From Chitinophagaceae bacterium (lineage in GTDB: Bacteria; Bacteroidota; Bacteroidia; Chitinophagales; Chitinophagaceae), in contig JACCYQ010000007.1 in assembly GCA_013696395.1 (NCBI GenBank), positions 1 through 33,282 on the forward strand: 33,282 bases of DNA, written 5' to 3'. The notes below the pieces were generated by a model, which was not told the origin of the DNA, did no database searches, and saw nothing but the letters and a program-made list of their open reading frames with translations. The position numbers and the translations under genes were made by a program. Positions 7,135-14,518 of the stretch are shown here, in pieces; positions within the stretch are counted from its first letter, which is position 1, and every line of letters starts with the position of its first letter.

Positions 7135-8529
7135 ATGGATAATTCCTATAACGACCTGGTTCAGCAAACTTTTAATTTCCCCCAGGAGGGTTTTGAGGTT
7201 AAAGACGGCTTTTTGCAATTTAATGGAATAGAACTTAAAGCGTTGATAGATAAGTATGGTACTCCGCTGAAGTTAAGTTACCTCCCTAAAATAGGCAAAC
7301 AGATCATTAAAGCACAAACGATGTTTGCCAATGCCTTTAAAAAACACCGTTATGAAGGGGAGTATTTTTATTGTTATTGCACTAAAAGTTCTCATTTTTC
7401 TTATGTGGTGGAAGAGGCATTAAAGCAGAATATTCACCTGGAAACTTCTTATGCATATGATCTGGAAATCATCAAAAAACTTTATGCAAAAAAGAAGATT
7501 AATAAAGACATTTTCATTATTTGTAATGGATTTAAACAAAAACCTTATACAAGGCGCATTGCCAACCTGATCAATACAGGATTTAAAAATGTAATCCCTA
7601 TCCTTGATAATAAGGAAGAATTGAAAGAATATGCTAAATCCGTTAAAGTGCCCTTCAAACTGGGTATTCGTGTAGCAGCTGAGGAAGAACCCACTTTCCC
7701 ATTTTATACTTCAAGGTTAGGAATAAGGGCTAAAGATATCCTGGAATTTTATGTAGACCGTATAGAAGGTTATGAAAATAAGTTCCAGTTAAAAATGTTA
7801 CATATCTTTTTAAATAAAGGGATAAAAGATGATATCTATTACTGGAGTGAACTGAATAAGATCATCAATTTATATTGCCAGTTAAAGAAGATATGTCCGG
7901 AACTGGATTCAATTAATATCGGTGGAGGATTTCCGATAAAACATTCGCTTGGTTTTGATTATGATTATCAATTCATGATCAATGAAATTGTACGCAATAT
8001 TAAAGTGGCTTGTAAACGAACCAAAGTGCCCATGCCAAATATTTTCACTGAATTTGGTAGTTACACAGTAGGCGAGAGTATGGCTCATATTTATAGTGTA
8101 CTGGATCAAAAAAGTCAAAATGAAAGAGAGATCTGGTATATGATCGATTCATCTTTCATTACTACTTTACCCGATACATGGGGTATTGGTGAACGTTTTT
8201 TACTGCTTCCCATTAATAAATGGGAACAGGATTACCAACGCGTTGTGCTGGGAGGTATCACATGCGATAGTCATGATTATTATGATTCAGAAGAACATAT
8301 TAACGAAGTTTTTCTGCCTAAGCTTGCCGGAGAAAATCCACTTTACCTCGGATTTTTTCATACCGGTGCTTACCAGGACCAGATCAGTGGTTACGGAGGA
8401 ATTAAACATTGCATGATCCCTTCTCCAAAACATGTTATTGTGACCCAGGATAAAAACGGTAAAATGATTGATACCCTTTATGCCAAAGAACAAACCGCCC
8501 AAAGCATGCTTAAGATCTTAGGATATTAA
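7135..8529 (+). CDS. speA: Fold-III PLP-dependent decarboxylase, arginine decarboxylase-like
   Basis: A 464-aa member of the alanine-racemase-fold (type III) PLP decarboxylases. Visible landmarks are the PLP lysine in YCTKSSH (Lys84), the glycine-rich phosphate loop NIGGGFP (263-265), TEFGSY (305-310, the place of EPGR), the partner-subunit active-site motif CDSHD (377-381) and HTGAYQ (409-414). Bacteroidota and Flavobacteria orthologues of this length are annotated arginine decarboxylase, making agmatine for polyamine synthesis; the substrate (arginine, or possibly another basic amino acid) cannot be proved from sequence. It is shorter than E. coli SpeA (about 650 aa). It stands alone with its own promoter and terminator. 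Confidence 0.83.
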   Translation: MDNSYNDLVQQTFNFPQEGFEVKDGFLQFNGIELKALIDKYGTPLKLSYLPKIGKQIIKAQTMFANAFKKHRYEGEYFYCYCTKSSHFSYVVEEALKQNIHLETSYAYDLEIIKKLYAKKKINKDIFIICNGFKQKPYTRRIANLINTGFKNVIPILDNKEELKEYAKSVKVPFKLGIRVAAEEEPTFPFYTSRLGIRAKDILEFYVDRIEGYENKFQLKMLHIFLNKGIKDDIYYWSELNKIINLYCQLKKICPELDSINIGGGFPIKHSLGFDYDYQFMINEIVRNIKVACKRTKVPMPNIFTEFGSYTVGESMAHIYSVLDQKSQNEREIWYMIDSSFITTLPDTWGIGERFLLLPINKWEQDYQRVVLGGITCDSHDYYDSEEHINEVFLPKLAGENPLYLGFFHTGAYQDQISGYGGIKHCMIPSPKHVIVTQDKNGKMIDTLYAKEQTAQSMLKILGY

Positions 8530-8534
8530 TGAGA

Positions 8535-8564
8535 AAACCCCGTTTGTAACGGGGTTTATTTTTT
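8535..8564 (+). terminator. Intrinsic terminator of the decarboxylase gene
   Basis: Ten-base-pair stem AAACCCCGTT/AACGGGGTTT (8535-8544 with 8548-8557), loop TGT, then a T-rich tail. Confidence 0.9.
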
Positions 8565-8582
8565 CAAAGGAATGGAAACTTA

Positions 8583-8933
8583 TTAATTACCGCGACCAAG
8601 AACTTTTTCCTTGCTGTTTTCTATTTTACGGGTATTTTCCTGTCTTCTTTCTTCGTTTTGTTGTTGTTTTTCCCGGTTACGATTTTCATAATTTGGATTG
8701 CGCTGGGGTGTTCTGCCATAATAATAGCGGTCACCATAATATCTGTTTGGATAAGCCCTCATTGGCCCGCCATAATATCCATAGGGATCGTATATGCCAT
8801 AACGGTCATAATATCCATAAGGTGTTCTTTCACTGTAACGGTCATCACCATATACCCTTGATGTGGTACAACTGATTGCAAAGACGGAAATGAATGCGAT
8901 CAATGCCAGGGTTAAAAAAAATCTATTTTTCAT
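8583..8933 (-). CDS. Tyrosine-rich small lipoprotein, unknown function
   Basis: A 116-aa predicted lipoprotein beginning MKNRFFLTLALIAFISVFAI, with lipobox AISC and the lipidated Cys at residue 22. The mature part is of two low-complexity blocks: a Tyr/Gly/Pro/Arg-rich segment (about 38-80) in which tyrosines recur every two to four residues, then a charged Asn/Arg/Glu/Gln segment (about 77-110) likely to be helical or disordered. No enzyme motif is present. Such Tyr-rich lipoproteins may associate with the cell wall or outer membrane, but this is a guess. It converges with the terminator of the decarboxylase and diverges from the NTF2-like secreted protein. Confidence 0.75.
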   Translation of the reverse strand: MKNRFFLTLALIAFISVFAISCTTSRVYGDDRYSERTPYGYYDRYGIYDPYGYYGGPMRAYPNRYYGDRYYYGRTPQRNPNYENRNREKQQQNEERRQENTRKIENSKEKVLGRGN

Positions 8934-8976
8934 GTTACTCCTTTTTATATTTATTGTTCAATTAATCTGCCAGTTT

Positions 8977-9438
8977 ATGTTTAGAAACAGCCAATTCAAA
9001 TACTTTTTTATTATATTAACACTTGTTAGTTATAATGTCACGGCCCAGTCTAAAGACTCCGTGAAAGCTGTTATTAATAAGATGTTTTTAGGTATGAAAA
9101 ACGTTGACACGTTAATGTTAAAAAATTGTTTTTCTGATAGTGTTATATTTCAAACCATAGTAGTAAATAAGGAAGGCCATGTTAGTGTAAGGAATGAAAA
9201 TGTAAGCAACTTTATCCGCTTTGTAGGCAAGGAGCAAAAAGGAATGCTTGATGAACAAATTACCTTTGAGTCCATAAATATAGATGGAGATCTGGCTAGC
9301 GTATTTACCCCTTATAAATTTTTTTACAATGGTAAATTCAGTCACTGTGGAGCAAACTCATTCCAGTTAGTCAGGATAGGGGGACATTGGAAGATTCAAT
9401 ACCTAGTAGATACCCGGCGAAAAACCGGTTGTGATTGA
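8977..9438 (+). CDS. Secreted NTF2/SnoaL-like (DUF4440-type) protein
   Basis: A 153-aa protein read from the ATG at 8977, beginning MFRNSQFKYFFIILTLVSYN followed by VTAQS, a signal peptide with probable cleavage after TAQ. The mature part has the cone-shaped NTF2-like pattern: an N-terminal helix pair (VKAVINKMFLGMKNVDTLML), a strand with FSDSVIFQTIVV, and C-terminal strands ending GANSFQLVRIGGHWKIQYLVDTR; the GHWKI ending is typical. Family members bind small molecules or serve as dimer scaffolds; no catalytic residues are identifiable. The frame is open from 8863, but upstream methionines would bury the signal peptide and overlap the divergent lipoprotein gene. Its stop codon directly abuts that of the next, convergent gene. 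Confidence 0.72.
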   Translation: MFRNSQFKYFFIILTLVSYNVTAQSKDSVKAVINKMFLGMKNVDTLMLKNCFSDSVIFQTIVVNKEGHVSVRNENVSNFIRFVGKEQKGMLDEQITFESINIDGDLASVFTPYKFFYNGKFSHCGANSFQLVRIGGHWKIQYLVDTRRKTGCD

Positions 9439-9458
9439 TTATTTATTATTCAACCGGT
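9424..9458. terminator. Bidirectional terminator spanning two abutting stop codons
   Basis: Stem ACCGGTTG (9424-9431) with CAACCGGT (9451-9458). A five-base A run precedes it and T6 follows soon after, so it can act in both directions. The stem arms are coding sequence of the two convergent genes, and both stop codons (TGA 9436-9438, plus strand; TAA 9439-9441, minus strand) lie in the loop. Confidence 0.75.
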
Positions 9459-10719
9459 ATTTTTTATTGACTTTAGGACTATTAAAATACCTATTTAATT
9501 CTTCCTCAGTCATATTAGTATTAAGTTCAACAGGTATGTCGATCAACTGTATCTGAATTTGTTTTAGTTCTTCTCTTAACTTAGTTGTTTTGCGAGTTAC
9601 ATCCGGGTCTTTTTCACCAACCAGGTAATTATCATTTACCATATATTCCAATCTTTTGATACTTGTCCTGATTAATGCTGCCTGATTTTGCTCCACTACT
9701 TTGTTGGGTGCCACTGCTTCTTTTACCGGAACAACCGCAACACCAACACTAGGTAATACTTTTCCCACCTTTTGTGCACCCGGATCACTACTTACATTTA
9801 ATATTGTTCCTGCAAGTGCGGTTGTTCCTGAAGTCAGGTCAAAAGTAGTACGGAATGATTTTGTTTTTTTTAAACGCTTATCAAGTTGTAAAAAAGAATA
9901 TTTTAACTGCATGGTATAAGTTCTGATATTCTTTATTAATTGATTAAACTCCATGTGAGCTATAGGATAATTCAAAGCGTTTTTAACAATGATTTGAACC
10001 ACGGAAGTATCTTTTACTTTAAACCGGGTGCTTCCGATAAAATGCAGTAAAACCATCCTTTCCTTATCCTTATCTGTTTCCCTGACAAAATCATAACCTG
10101 GCGTCCAGGTAAATTCATCGTTACATTCTTTAACCAAAGAAAAATTATTGATAGGTATATTGCTGTTAAATAAAATATTTTCAATGGGAAAACTTCCAGT
10201 TTCGCATTGTACTTTAAAAGTGATGGTTTCTCCTTCATCCATTATTAAATAATTGCTCACACTGGGCTTAACCCGGGATGGAATGATATCGGTATTAAAA
10301 AATAATAAAGTAAAAGAAGTATCAACCCTTTCAGTAGGGTCATCCAGGCTTTGCACGCCAATATTCACTTTATATTCCTGGTCGTATTTTAATTTGTTTG
10401 AAAGAAAAAAGCTTTTTTCCGGCTTAAAAGTGAGCAGTCCTTTATTATTTATCTGTAAACCAACAGGTGAGTTTTTTAAAAACCAATAATACCTTTCAGG
10501 ATCTTTATTGATTTCTAATTTATACTTTAAAATGGAATCAACATGTAATGTTATGTATGGATTAATATTTGTGATTCGCAATGAATCTGGAACAATATCA
10601 GGTAAGGTATCCGGGTGAAGAATCATGGTGTCTGTGGTGATCAGCGTATCCGGAATTATTTGTGCCTGGGAAACAGAATACCACAAAAATATAATTATAC
10701 AGGTTAGTTTTTTAGTCAT
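9439..10719 (-). CDS. Secreted protein with Ig-like repeats, unknown function
   Basis: A 426-aa protein I do not recognise. It begins with a signal peptide (MTKKLTCIIIFLWYSVSQAQ, cleavage probably after SQA). Residues 22-50 are Asp/Thr/Pro-rich. Two beta-sandwich-like stretches follow: about 50-150 (YWFLKNSPVGLQINNKGLLT resembles cadherin/Ig-type putative repeats, as does the FKPEK region) and about 155-250 (ending VKDTSVVQIIVKN). The C-terminal third is mainly helical and polar (about 255-290 and 345-400), with an Ala/Val-rich linker near 300-335. It lacks a C-terminal secretion sorting domain, so a periplasmic location is likely. AATATTTG (minus strand of 10730-10737), one base off consensus, precedes the start. 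Confidence 0.7.
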   Translation of the reverse strand: MTKKLTCIIIFLWYSVSQAQIIPDTLITTDTMILHPDTLPDIVPDSLRITNINPYITLHVDSILKYKLEINKDPERYYWFLKNSPVGLQINNKGLLTFKPEKSFFLSNKLKYDQEYKVNIGVQSLDDPTERVDTSFTLLFFNTDIIPSRVKPSVSNYLIMDEGETITFKVQCETGSFPIENILFNSNIPINNFSLVKECNDEFTWTPGYDFVRETDKDKERMVLLHFIGSTRFKVKDTSVVQIIVKNALNYPIAHMEFNQLIKNIRTYTMQLKYSFLQLDKRLKKTKSFRTTFDLTSGTTALAGTILNVSSDPGAQKVGKVLPSVGVAVVPVKEAVAPNKVVEQNQAALIRTSIKRLEYMVNDNYLVGEKDPDVTRKTTKLREELKQIQIQLIDIPVELNTNMTEEELNRYFNSPKVNKKYRLNNK

Positions 10720-10775
10720 GTTTTTAGTTCAAATATTTGAATGCGATCCAGGCGAAATTAGTATAAACTGAAATT

Positions 10776-10807
10776 AAAAAAAACCCCGTCGTAGAAACGA
10801 TGGGGTT
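10776..10807 (-). terminator. Intrinsic terminator of hsp20
   Basis: Eleven-base-pair stem (10782-10792 with 10797-10807, one G-T pair), loop AGAA. On the minus strand it is followed by a T run (A run at 10776-10783 on plus). It lies about 45 bases past the hsp20 stop. Confidence 0.87.
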
Positions 10808-10851
10808 GTAAACCAAAACCAACTGCTTATGAGAAAAATTTTATATTGTAA

Positions 10852-11277
10852 TTACTGAATTGAAATTTGTTTAACAGGTGCCTTGACTTCAATTTTAAAT
10901 GGAAGGTTTATCGTTAAAATACCATTGACATATGCGGCTTTGATTTGTTCCGCGTCAATTTTTTCATCTAATGTAAAAGAACGTTTAAATGGTCTGATAG
11001 AATATTCACTTCGTAATTGTTTAACATTTTCTTCTTTCTTTTCATTTTCTTCTTTTTCCAGACTTAAAGTAAGCAGGTTTTTATCAATACTTATTTTAAA
11101 ATCATTTTTGTCAAATCCCGGAGATATGACGTCAATCCGGTATGCATCGTTGCTTTCAGAAATGTTAACAGGAACATTATTTTTAAAATTGGCATCGGCA
11201 TTATGTTTAAAAAAATCGTTCATTAAATTGTTTAATGAATGATCTACAGGACGGTTTAAAAATTTAACGTGTGTCAT
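10852..11277 (-). CDS. Small heat shock protein Hsp20 (alpha-crystallin family)
   Basis: A 141-aa protein. The N-terminal part (MTHVKFLNRPVDHSLNNLMN, DFFKHN) resembles other Bacteroidota Hsp20 proteins; the alpha-crystallin domain covers about residues 38-130, with VPVNISESNDAYRIDVISPG, FDKNDFKISIDKNLLTL and the signature AAYVNGILTINLP (A-x-x-x-G-I-L-x-I-x-L-P). The C-terminal tail carries the short I-x-I motif (ISI, in KQISIQ), used for oligomer assembly. It holds unfolding proteins for refolding by DnaK, which is also in this window. It is divergent from the bacilliredoxin gene and closed by its own terminator. Confidence 0.95.
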   Translation of the reverse strand: MTHVKFLNRPVDHSLNNLMNDFFKHNADANFKNNVPVNISESNDAYRIDVISPGFDKNDFKISIDKNLLTLSLEKEENEKKEENVKQLRSEYSIRPFKRSFTLDEKIDAEQIKAAYVNGILTINLPFKIEVKAPVKQISIQ

Positions 11278-11466
11278 ATTTATTATTTTAAGGTTTAAAA
11301 TTTTAATATAGTTTTCAAAGCTTGTACCATTTTAATAATTTGAATTTTCTCTGTCGAAATAGAGCTCATTAACCGGAAAAGAGTGACATTTTATCCTGAT
11401 CTCATTTTTTAACTGACATCTTTACTGCTTACTATATTAAGAGCTTATTTCTACTTTAGAATTTGT

Positions 11467-11474
11467 TACTTTTG
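11467..11474 (+). promoter_or_regulatory. Promoter -7 element of the bacilliredoxin gene
   Basis: TACTTTTG, an exact TAnnTTTG, 21 bases before the ATG; predicted leader about 17 nt. Confidence 0.6.
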
Positions 11475-11495
11475 CAGTTCTAAAAAATATTCAAT

Positions 11496-11912
11496 ATGTA
11501 TCCAGAAGAATTTGTAGTTCCCATGAAAGAGGAGCTTACCGATAATGGTTTTACGGAACTTTTATCCAGTGCTGATGTTGATGATCAATTAAAAAAAGAA
11601 GGTACTACGTTGGTTATGATCAATTCAGTTTGCGGTTGTTCCGCGGGAACTGCCCGCCCGGGAGTTGTGATGGCTGTAATGAATAGTGAAGTAAAGCCAG
11701 ATTTTCTAACAACTACTTTTGCTGGTTTTGATACGGAGGCAGTTAATGCTGTAAGAAAACATTTATTGCCTTATCCTCCTTCATCACCTGCCATTGCTTT
11801 ATTCAAAAATGGAGAATTAGTGCATTTTATTGAAAGGCATCATATCGAAGGTCGTTCGGCACAAATGATAGCGCAAAATCTTATCGGTGCATTTCAGGAA
11901 CATTGTAATTAA
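11496..11912 (+). CDS. BrxA/BrxB family bacilliredoxin
   Basis: A 138-aa protein of the YphP/YqiW family. The redox motif CGC is at Cys46-Gly47-Cys48 in NSVCGCSAGTARPG, and the length, the PPSSPAIALFKNGELVHFIE segment and the RHHIEGRSAQMIAQNL helix are typical. In Firmicutes these proteins remove bacillithiol from mixed disulfides; in Bacteroidota, where bacillithiol occurs in some members, the same role is likely but unproven here. The fold is thioredoxin-like. It is a single gene with promoter and strong terminator, between hsp20 and lgt, and fits the redox-stress theme shared with trxB downstream. Confidence 0.93.
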   Translation: MYPEEFVVPMKEELTDNGFTELLSSADVDDQLKKEGTTLVMINSVCGCSAGTARPGVVMAVMNSEVKPDFLTTTFAGFDTEAVNAVRKHLLPYPPSSPAIALFKNGELVHFIERHHIEGRSAQMIAQNLIGAFQEHCN

Positions 11913-11933
11913 CCATTTCCTTATAAGGTTAAG

Positions 11934-11962
11934 ACCTCTCCTTGTCAGGGAGAGGTTTTTTT
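11934..11962 (+). terminator. Intrinsic terminator of the bacilliredoxin gene
   Basis: Stem ACCTCTCC (11934-11941) with GGAGAGGT (11949-11956), loop TTGTCAG, followed by a T run. Confidence 0.9.
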
Positions 11963-12040
11963 ATATTCCTGCTGAACCATTATTTAAATGGTTATTAATA
12001 TATTCGCCCTTTCATGCCTTTAAACTGCTAAACCCAAAAA

Positions 12041-13204
12041 ATGTATCCTAACCTTTATTATGCTTTTAAAGACCTTTTTGGGGTAGAATGGTCTTTTTTA
12101 CGTTTTGTAAATTCCTTTGGTTTTTTTGTTGCCCTTTCTTTTATTCTGTCAGCAATGATTTTAGCCCATGAATTGAAAAGAAAAGGAAAGGAAGGTTTAT
12201 TGCATCCAACAGAAGATACCGTCCTGGTAGGTAAACCTGCATCGATTGCAGAATTGATAATGAATTTCTTCTTAGGTTTTTTATTGGGCTATAAGATTTT
12301 AGCGCTGTTTATTATGGATAGTGCTGTAACAGAAGATCCACAAGCATTTATTTTTTCAGCTTTAGGAAGTTGGCCATTGGGATTATTAATGGGTGGTTTA
12401 TTTGCCTGGTTGAAATATTATGAAAAAAACAAACAGAAATTACCAAAACCGGAAAAGCGCAAAGTCAGAATTTGGCCACATGACAGGGTTGGAGAGATAA
12501 CGGTATTAGCGTTAATCTTTGGATTGATCGGTGCAAAAATGTTTGACATTTTTGAGAATTGGAGTGATTTTCTGGAACACCCCTCAGCTTATTTGCTTTC
12601 CCCTGCTGGTTTAACTTTTTATGGTGGATTGATCTGTGCAGGTATTGCAATTGCTTTATATACTAAAAAGCATAAAATCGGTTTCTGGCACCTGGGAGAT
12701 GCCATGGCACCTACCATGATGTTTGCTTATGCAATCGGGCGCATTGGATGCCAGGTGTCGGGTGATGGTGACTGGGGTATTGCAAATCCGGCCCCCAACC
12801 CATATAAATGGTTGCCTGATTGGATGTGGTCCTATACATTCCCACATAACGTAAATGAAGAAGGTGTAAAAATTTCTGATTGTGTAGGTAAATATTGTTA
12901 TGAATTACCTGTTGGTCATTATCCTACATCTTTTTATGAAACAGTCATTTGCCTGGCTTTGTTTGGTATTCTGTGGGTAATTCGTAAAAAGATCAGGTTA
13001 CCGGGTGTTTTGTTTGGAATATACCTGATACTAAATGGGCTTGAAAGATTCTTTATAGAAAAGATCAGGGTTAATAATCGCCTGGATATTTTTGGAATGC
13101 ATCCTACCCAGGCTGAAGTAATTTCTTTCTTTTTGGTACTTTCCGGTCTTGTATTAATTGTTTACCTGTATAAAACCCGACCTCCGGTTAAACCAGCTGC
13201 ATGA
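12041..13204 (+). CDS. lgt: Prolipoprotein diacylglyceryl transferase
   Basis: A 387-aa polytopic membrane protein. Lgt landmarks appear in order: a hydrophobic N-terminal region (about 22-42, 70-92, 105-124), LTFYGGLICAGIAIA near 191-205, the signature GRIGCQVSGDGDWG at about 233-246, YPTSFYE at 294-300 (the HPTQLYE equivalent) and RFFIEKIRVNN at 336-346. It moves diacylglycerol from phosphatidylglycerol to the lipobox Cys of prolipoproteins; clients in this window include the DUF4403, Tyr-rich and phytase-like lipoproteins. It is longer than E. coli Lgt (291 aa), owing to a longer N-terminal half, as seen in Bacteroidota. No SD; no clear terminator downstream. Confidence 0.95.
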   Translation: MYPNLYYAFKDLFGVEWSFLRFVNSFGFFVALSFILSAMILAHELKRKGKEGLLHPTEDTVLVGKPASIAELIMNFFLGFLLGYKILALFIMDSAVTEDPQAFIFSALGSWPLGLLMGGLFAWLKYYEKNKQKLPKPEKRKVRIWPHDRVGEITVLALIFGLIGAKMFDIFENWSDFLEHPSAYLLSPAGLTFYGGLICAGIAIALYTKKHKIGFWHLGDAMAPTMMFAYAIGRIGCQVSGDGDWGIANPAPNPYKWLPDWMWSYTFPHNVNEEGVKISDCVGKYCYELPVGHYPTSFYETVICLALFGILWVIRKKIRLPGVLFGIYLILNGLERFFIEKIRVNNRLDIFGMHPTQAEVISFFLVLSGLVLIVYLYKTRPPVKPAA

Positions 13205-13371
13205 TTTATAACATATTTCGGTAATGGATAGGGTAAATTTCTTAAAACTATTTTACTGGAATGCCCTTACTATAATGGATGAAAGTAAATACTGGCATCA
13301 TTTTTTCGCATTGGATTAATAAAAAACATAAAGTTTATTAACAACCATTATGATAAACGGAGTTCAATTTG

Positions 13372-13379
13372 TACTTTTG
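13372..13379 (+). promoter_or_regulatory. Promoter -7 element of rpoD
   Basis: TACTTTTG, exact TAnnTTTG. It predicts a start near 13384 and a leader of about 101 nt. The leader contains complementary GTTTACC (13396-13402) and GGTAAAC (13450-13456). The gap 13205-13484 otherwise shows no convincing gene. Confidence 0.6.
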
Positions 13380-13484
13380 TCGGTAGTATCCTCTGGTTTA
13401 CCCTAATTTAACTTTCCTTTATACATCCTTTGGCTAACTTTTTATGTCTGGTAAACGTTTTTTCATTATTAACTATTCATTACT

Positions 13485-14342
13485 ATGAGGCAGCTGAAAA
13501 TTGCGACCCAAATTACTAACAGAGATTCACAAGCGGTTGAAAAGTACTTACAGGAAATCTCGAAAATTTCGATGATCACGCCTGAAGAGGAAACCACGCT
13601 TGCACAAAGGATCAAAATGGGCGATCAGCGAGCCTTGGACAAACTGGTTCAGGCTAATTTACGTTTCGTCGTATCTGTGGCCAAACAATACCAGCACCAG
13701 GGATTATCACTGAGCGATTTAATTAACGAAGGCAACCTTGGTTTAATCAAGGCCGCCCAACGTTTCGATGAAACCAAAGGTTTCAAATTTATTTCTTACG
13801 CCGTATGGTGGATTCGCCAATCCATTTTACAAGCGTTGGCAGAGCAGGGCAGATTAGTCCGCTTGCCTCAAAACAAAATTGGCACCTATAACAAAGCGAA
13901 CAAAGCTTACATGGCCTTTGAACAGGAGCATGAAAGAGAACCAAGCACCGAAGAACTGGCTGAATTGCTGGAGATGAGCGAAACAGAGATCAACAACATC
14001 TTTCAAAGCAATACCCGTCACACTTCACTGGATGCACCTGTGCATGAAGCGGAAGATGTAGCCATGGGCGATCTGCTTGAAGGTGGTGATGACACGGATG
14101 ATGATGTGATGAAAGATTCTTTACGCAATGAAATCCGCCGGGTTTTAAAATCTTTAAGCCCAAGAGAAGCAGAAATTGTGAATGCTTACTTTGGATTAGA
14201 TGGAGAAAACGGTGTTACCATCGAACAAATTGGTCAGAAGTACGATCTTACGAAAGAGCGTATCCGCCAAATCAAGGAAAGAGCCATTAAACGCCTGCAA
14301 AAAGCAAGGTACAGCAGTGCTTTAAAGGCCTATTTAGGTTAA
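13485..14342 (+). CDS. rpoD: Primary sigma-70 factor, short Bacteroidota type
   Basis: A 285-aa sigma factor beginning MRQLKIATQITNRDSQAVEK, the standard start of Bacteroidota SigA. Regions run in order: 1.2 (YLQEISKISMITPEEE), 2 (NLRFVVSVAKQYQHQGLSLS, DLINEGNLGLIKAAQRFD, FKFISYAVWWIRQSILQAL), 3 (EREPSTEELAELLEMSETEI) and 4 (LSPREAEIVNAYFGLDG, then LTKERIRQIKERAIKRLQ helix-turn-helix). Region 1.1 and the large non-conserved insert of E. coli RpoD are missing, as is normal for the phylum. It directs RNA polymerase to the -33 TTTG / -7 TAnnTTTG promoters seen throughout this window. It has its own promoter, a roughly 100-nt leader and a terminator. Confidence 0.98.
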   Translation: MRQLKIATQITNRDSQAVEKYLQEISKISMITPEEETTLAQRIKMGDQRALDKLVQANLRFVVSVAKQYQHQGLSLSDLINEGNLGLIKAAQRFDETKGFKFISYAVWWIRQSILQALAEQGRLVRLPQNKIGTYNKANKAYMAFEQEHEREPSTEELAELLEMSETEINNIFQSNTRHTSLDAPVHEAEDVAMGDLLEGGDDTDDDVMKDSLRNEIRRVLKSLSPREAEIVNAYFGLDGENGVTIEQIGQKYDLTKERIRQIKERAIKRLQKARYSSALKAYLG

Positions 14343-14370
14343 TTTTATTTTCAATGATCTTTACATTGAG

Positions 14371-14397
14371 CCCTGGTCTGGTACCAGGGTTTTTTTT
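14371..14397 (+). terminator. Intrinsic terminator of rpoD
   Basis: Stem CCCTGGT (14371-14377) with ACCAGGG (14383-14389), loop CTGGT, followed by eight T residues. Confidence 0.92.
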
Positions 14398-14465
14398 ATG
14401 GTATTTGAATATGAGAATTAGAGTATAAGAAAAACTACTGTAGTTGATTTCTAATCTAATCAGGT

Positions 14466-14473
14466 TAAATTTG
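14466..14473 (+). promoter_or_regulatory. Promoter -7 element of trxB-folB
   Basis: TAAATTTG, exact TAnnTTTG; predicted leader about 41 nt to the ATG at 14519. Confidence 0.6.
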
Positions 14474-14518
14474 CTGCTTTATAAAATTCAATTAAAATAA
14501 AAATCTACTATAAATAAA

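Noticed and set aside
8735-8850. Short recurring ATAATATCC-like strings that look like a repeat array
   Set aside because: They are the reverse complement of Tyr/Gly codon runs, not regularly spaced and without spacers; not CRISPR.
8658-8875. Plus-strand open frames opposite the Tyr-rich lipoprotein
   Set aside because: They are antisense shadows of a biased codon pattern; the minus-strand frame has a proper lipobox and fits its neighbours.
13224-13319. A 31-codon open frame (MDRVNFLKLFYWNALTIMDE...) upstream of rpoD
   Set aside because: Too short to judge, no promoter element or start signal just upstream, and it lies before the likely rpoD promoter.
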